Shown here: piece after piece, positions 22,671 through 22,708 of the stretch
Layout: each line of letters starts with the position of its first letter
Position numbering within the stretch: the first letter of the stretch is position 1
From: an uncultured Lachnospiraceae bacterium
GTDB taxonomy: Bacteria > Bacillota > Clostridia > Lachnospirales > Lachnospiraceae
Length of the DNA stretch: 22,708 nucleotides
Reading direction: 5' to 3'
NCBI GenBank assembly: GCA_910579425.1
Contig: CAJTVL010000062.1
Span: 1 to 22,708 of the forward strand
The notes under the pieces: model-generated
Databases searched by the model: none
What the model was told of the DNA's origin: nothing
The model's input: the letters and a program-made list of their open reading frames with translations, nothing else
Made by a program: the position numbers and the translations under genes

Positions 22671-22708
22671 AACTCAATTGCTTTGAACGCTGACAACTGC
22701 ATATTTAA

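Overview
The window looks like a chromosomal accessory stretch of a gut Firmicute, most probably a Lachnospiraceae/Enterocloster-type clostridium. This is inferred from AGGAGG-type ribosome sites, moderate G+C, Rpn-family and DUF4143 genes, LytTR/GHKL two-component systems and VanZ-like proteins; no rRNA or marker gene fixes the taxon. No tRNA, rRNA, CRISPR array or intact insertion sequence was seen.

Layout. (1) 1-2479 is a decayed efflux/peptide-resistance locus on the minus strand. A 5'-truncated ABC exporter is followed by fused remnants of a response regulator, a histidine kinase and an FtsX-like permease, as in BceRS-BceAB loci. A 5'-less plus-strand fragment abuts the exporter head to head. 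(2) 2782-3747 encodes an Rpn/PD-(D/E)XK protein with a heptad-repeat tail. (3) 3750-5119 is copy A of a duplicated module: an AraC regulator divergent from a 43-residue peptide gene, closed by a strong terminator. (4) 5129-6349 holds a LacI regulator that has lost its DNA-binding start, joined head to head to the tail of a flippase-like membrane protein. (5) 6352-7545 is a VanZ-like domain read in frame into a lipoprotein. (6) 7591-10180 is a chemoreceptor with a structured leader, followed by an FMN-binding lipoprotein. (7) 10213-11533 is copy B of the AraC/peptide module. (8) 11708-15030 is a LytTR response regulator, a frameshifted GHKL kinase and a broken ABC exporter. (9) 15052-20503 is an intact heterodimeric ABC exporter pair, divergent from a second LytTR regulator and a GHKL kinase without a membrane domain. 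(10) 20606-22670 has a DUF4143 ATPase with a premature stop and a short DUF885-like protein.

The most interesting item is the duplicated AraC/43-aa peptide module. Both copies keep the same divergent promoter: a TTGACT-17-TATGAT araC promoter whose -35 lies inside an AAGTCAATAT box, a second box 21 bp away, and a peptide -10 exactly 39 bp beyond that box. The peptide is 36/43 identical between copies with nine synonymous codon changes and no indels, which suggests a maintained peptide gene under a dedicated regulator. The second theme is sensing coupled to export: two LytTR systems sit beside ABC exporters, and in each case 20-21-bp-period direct repeats lie near the promoters. The third theme is decay: about ten genes are truncated, frameshifted or stopped, several at head-to-head junctions where two divergent genes have both lost their 5' ends.
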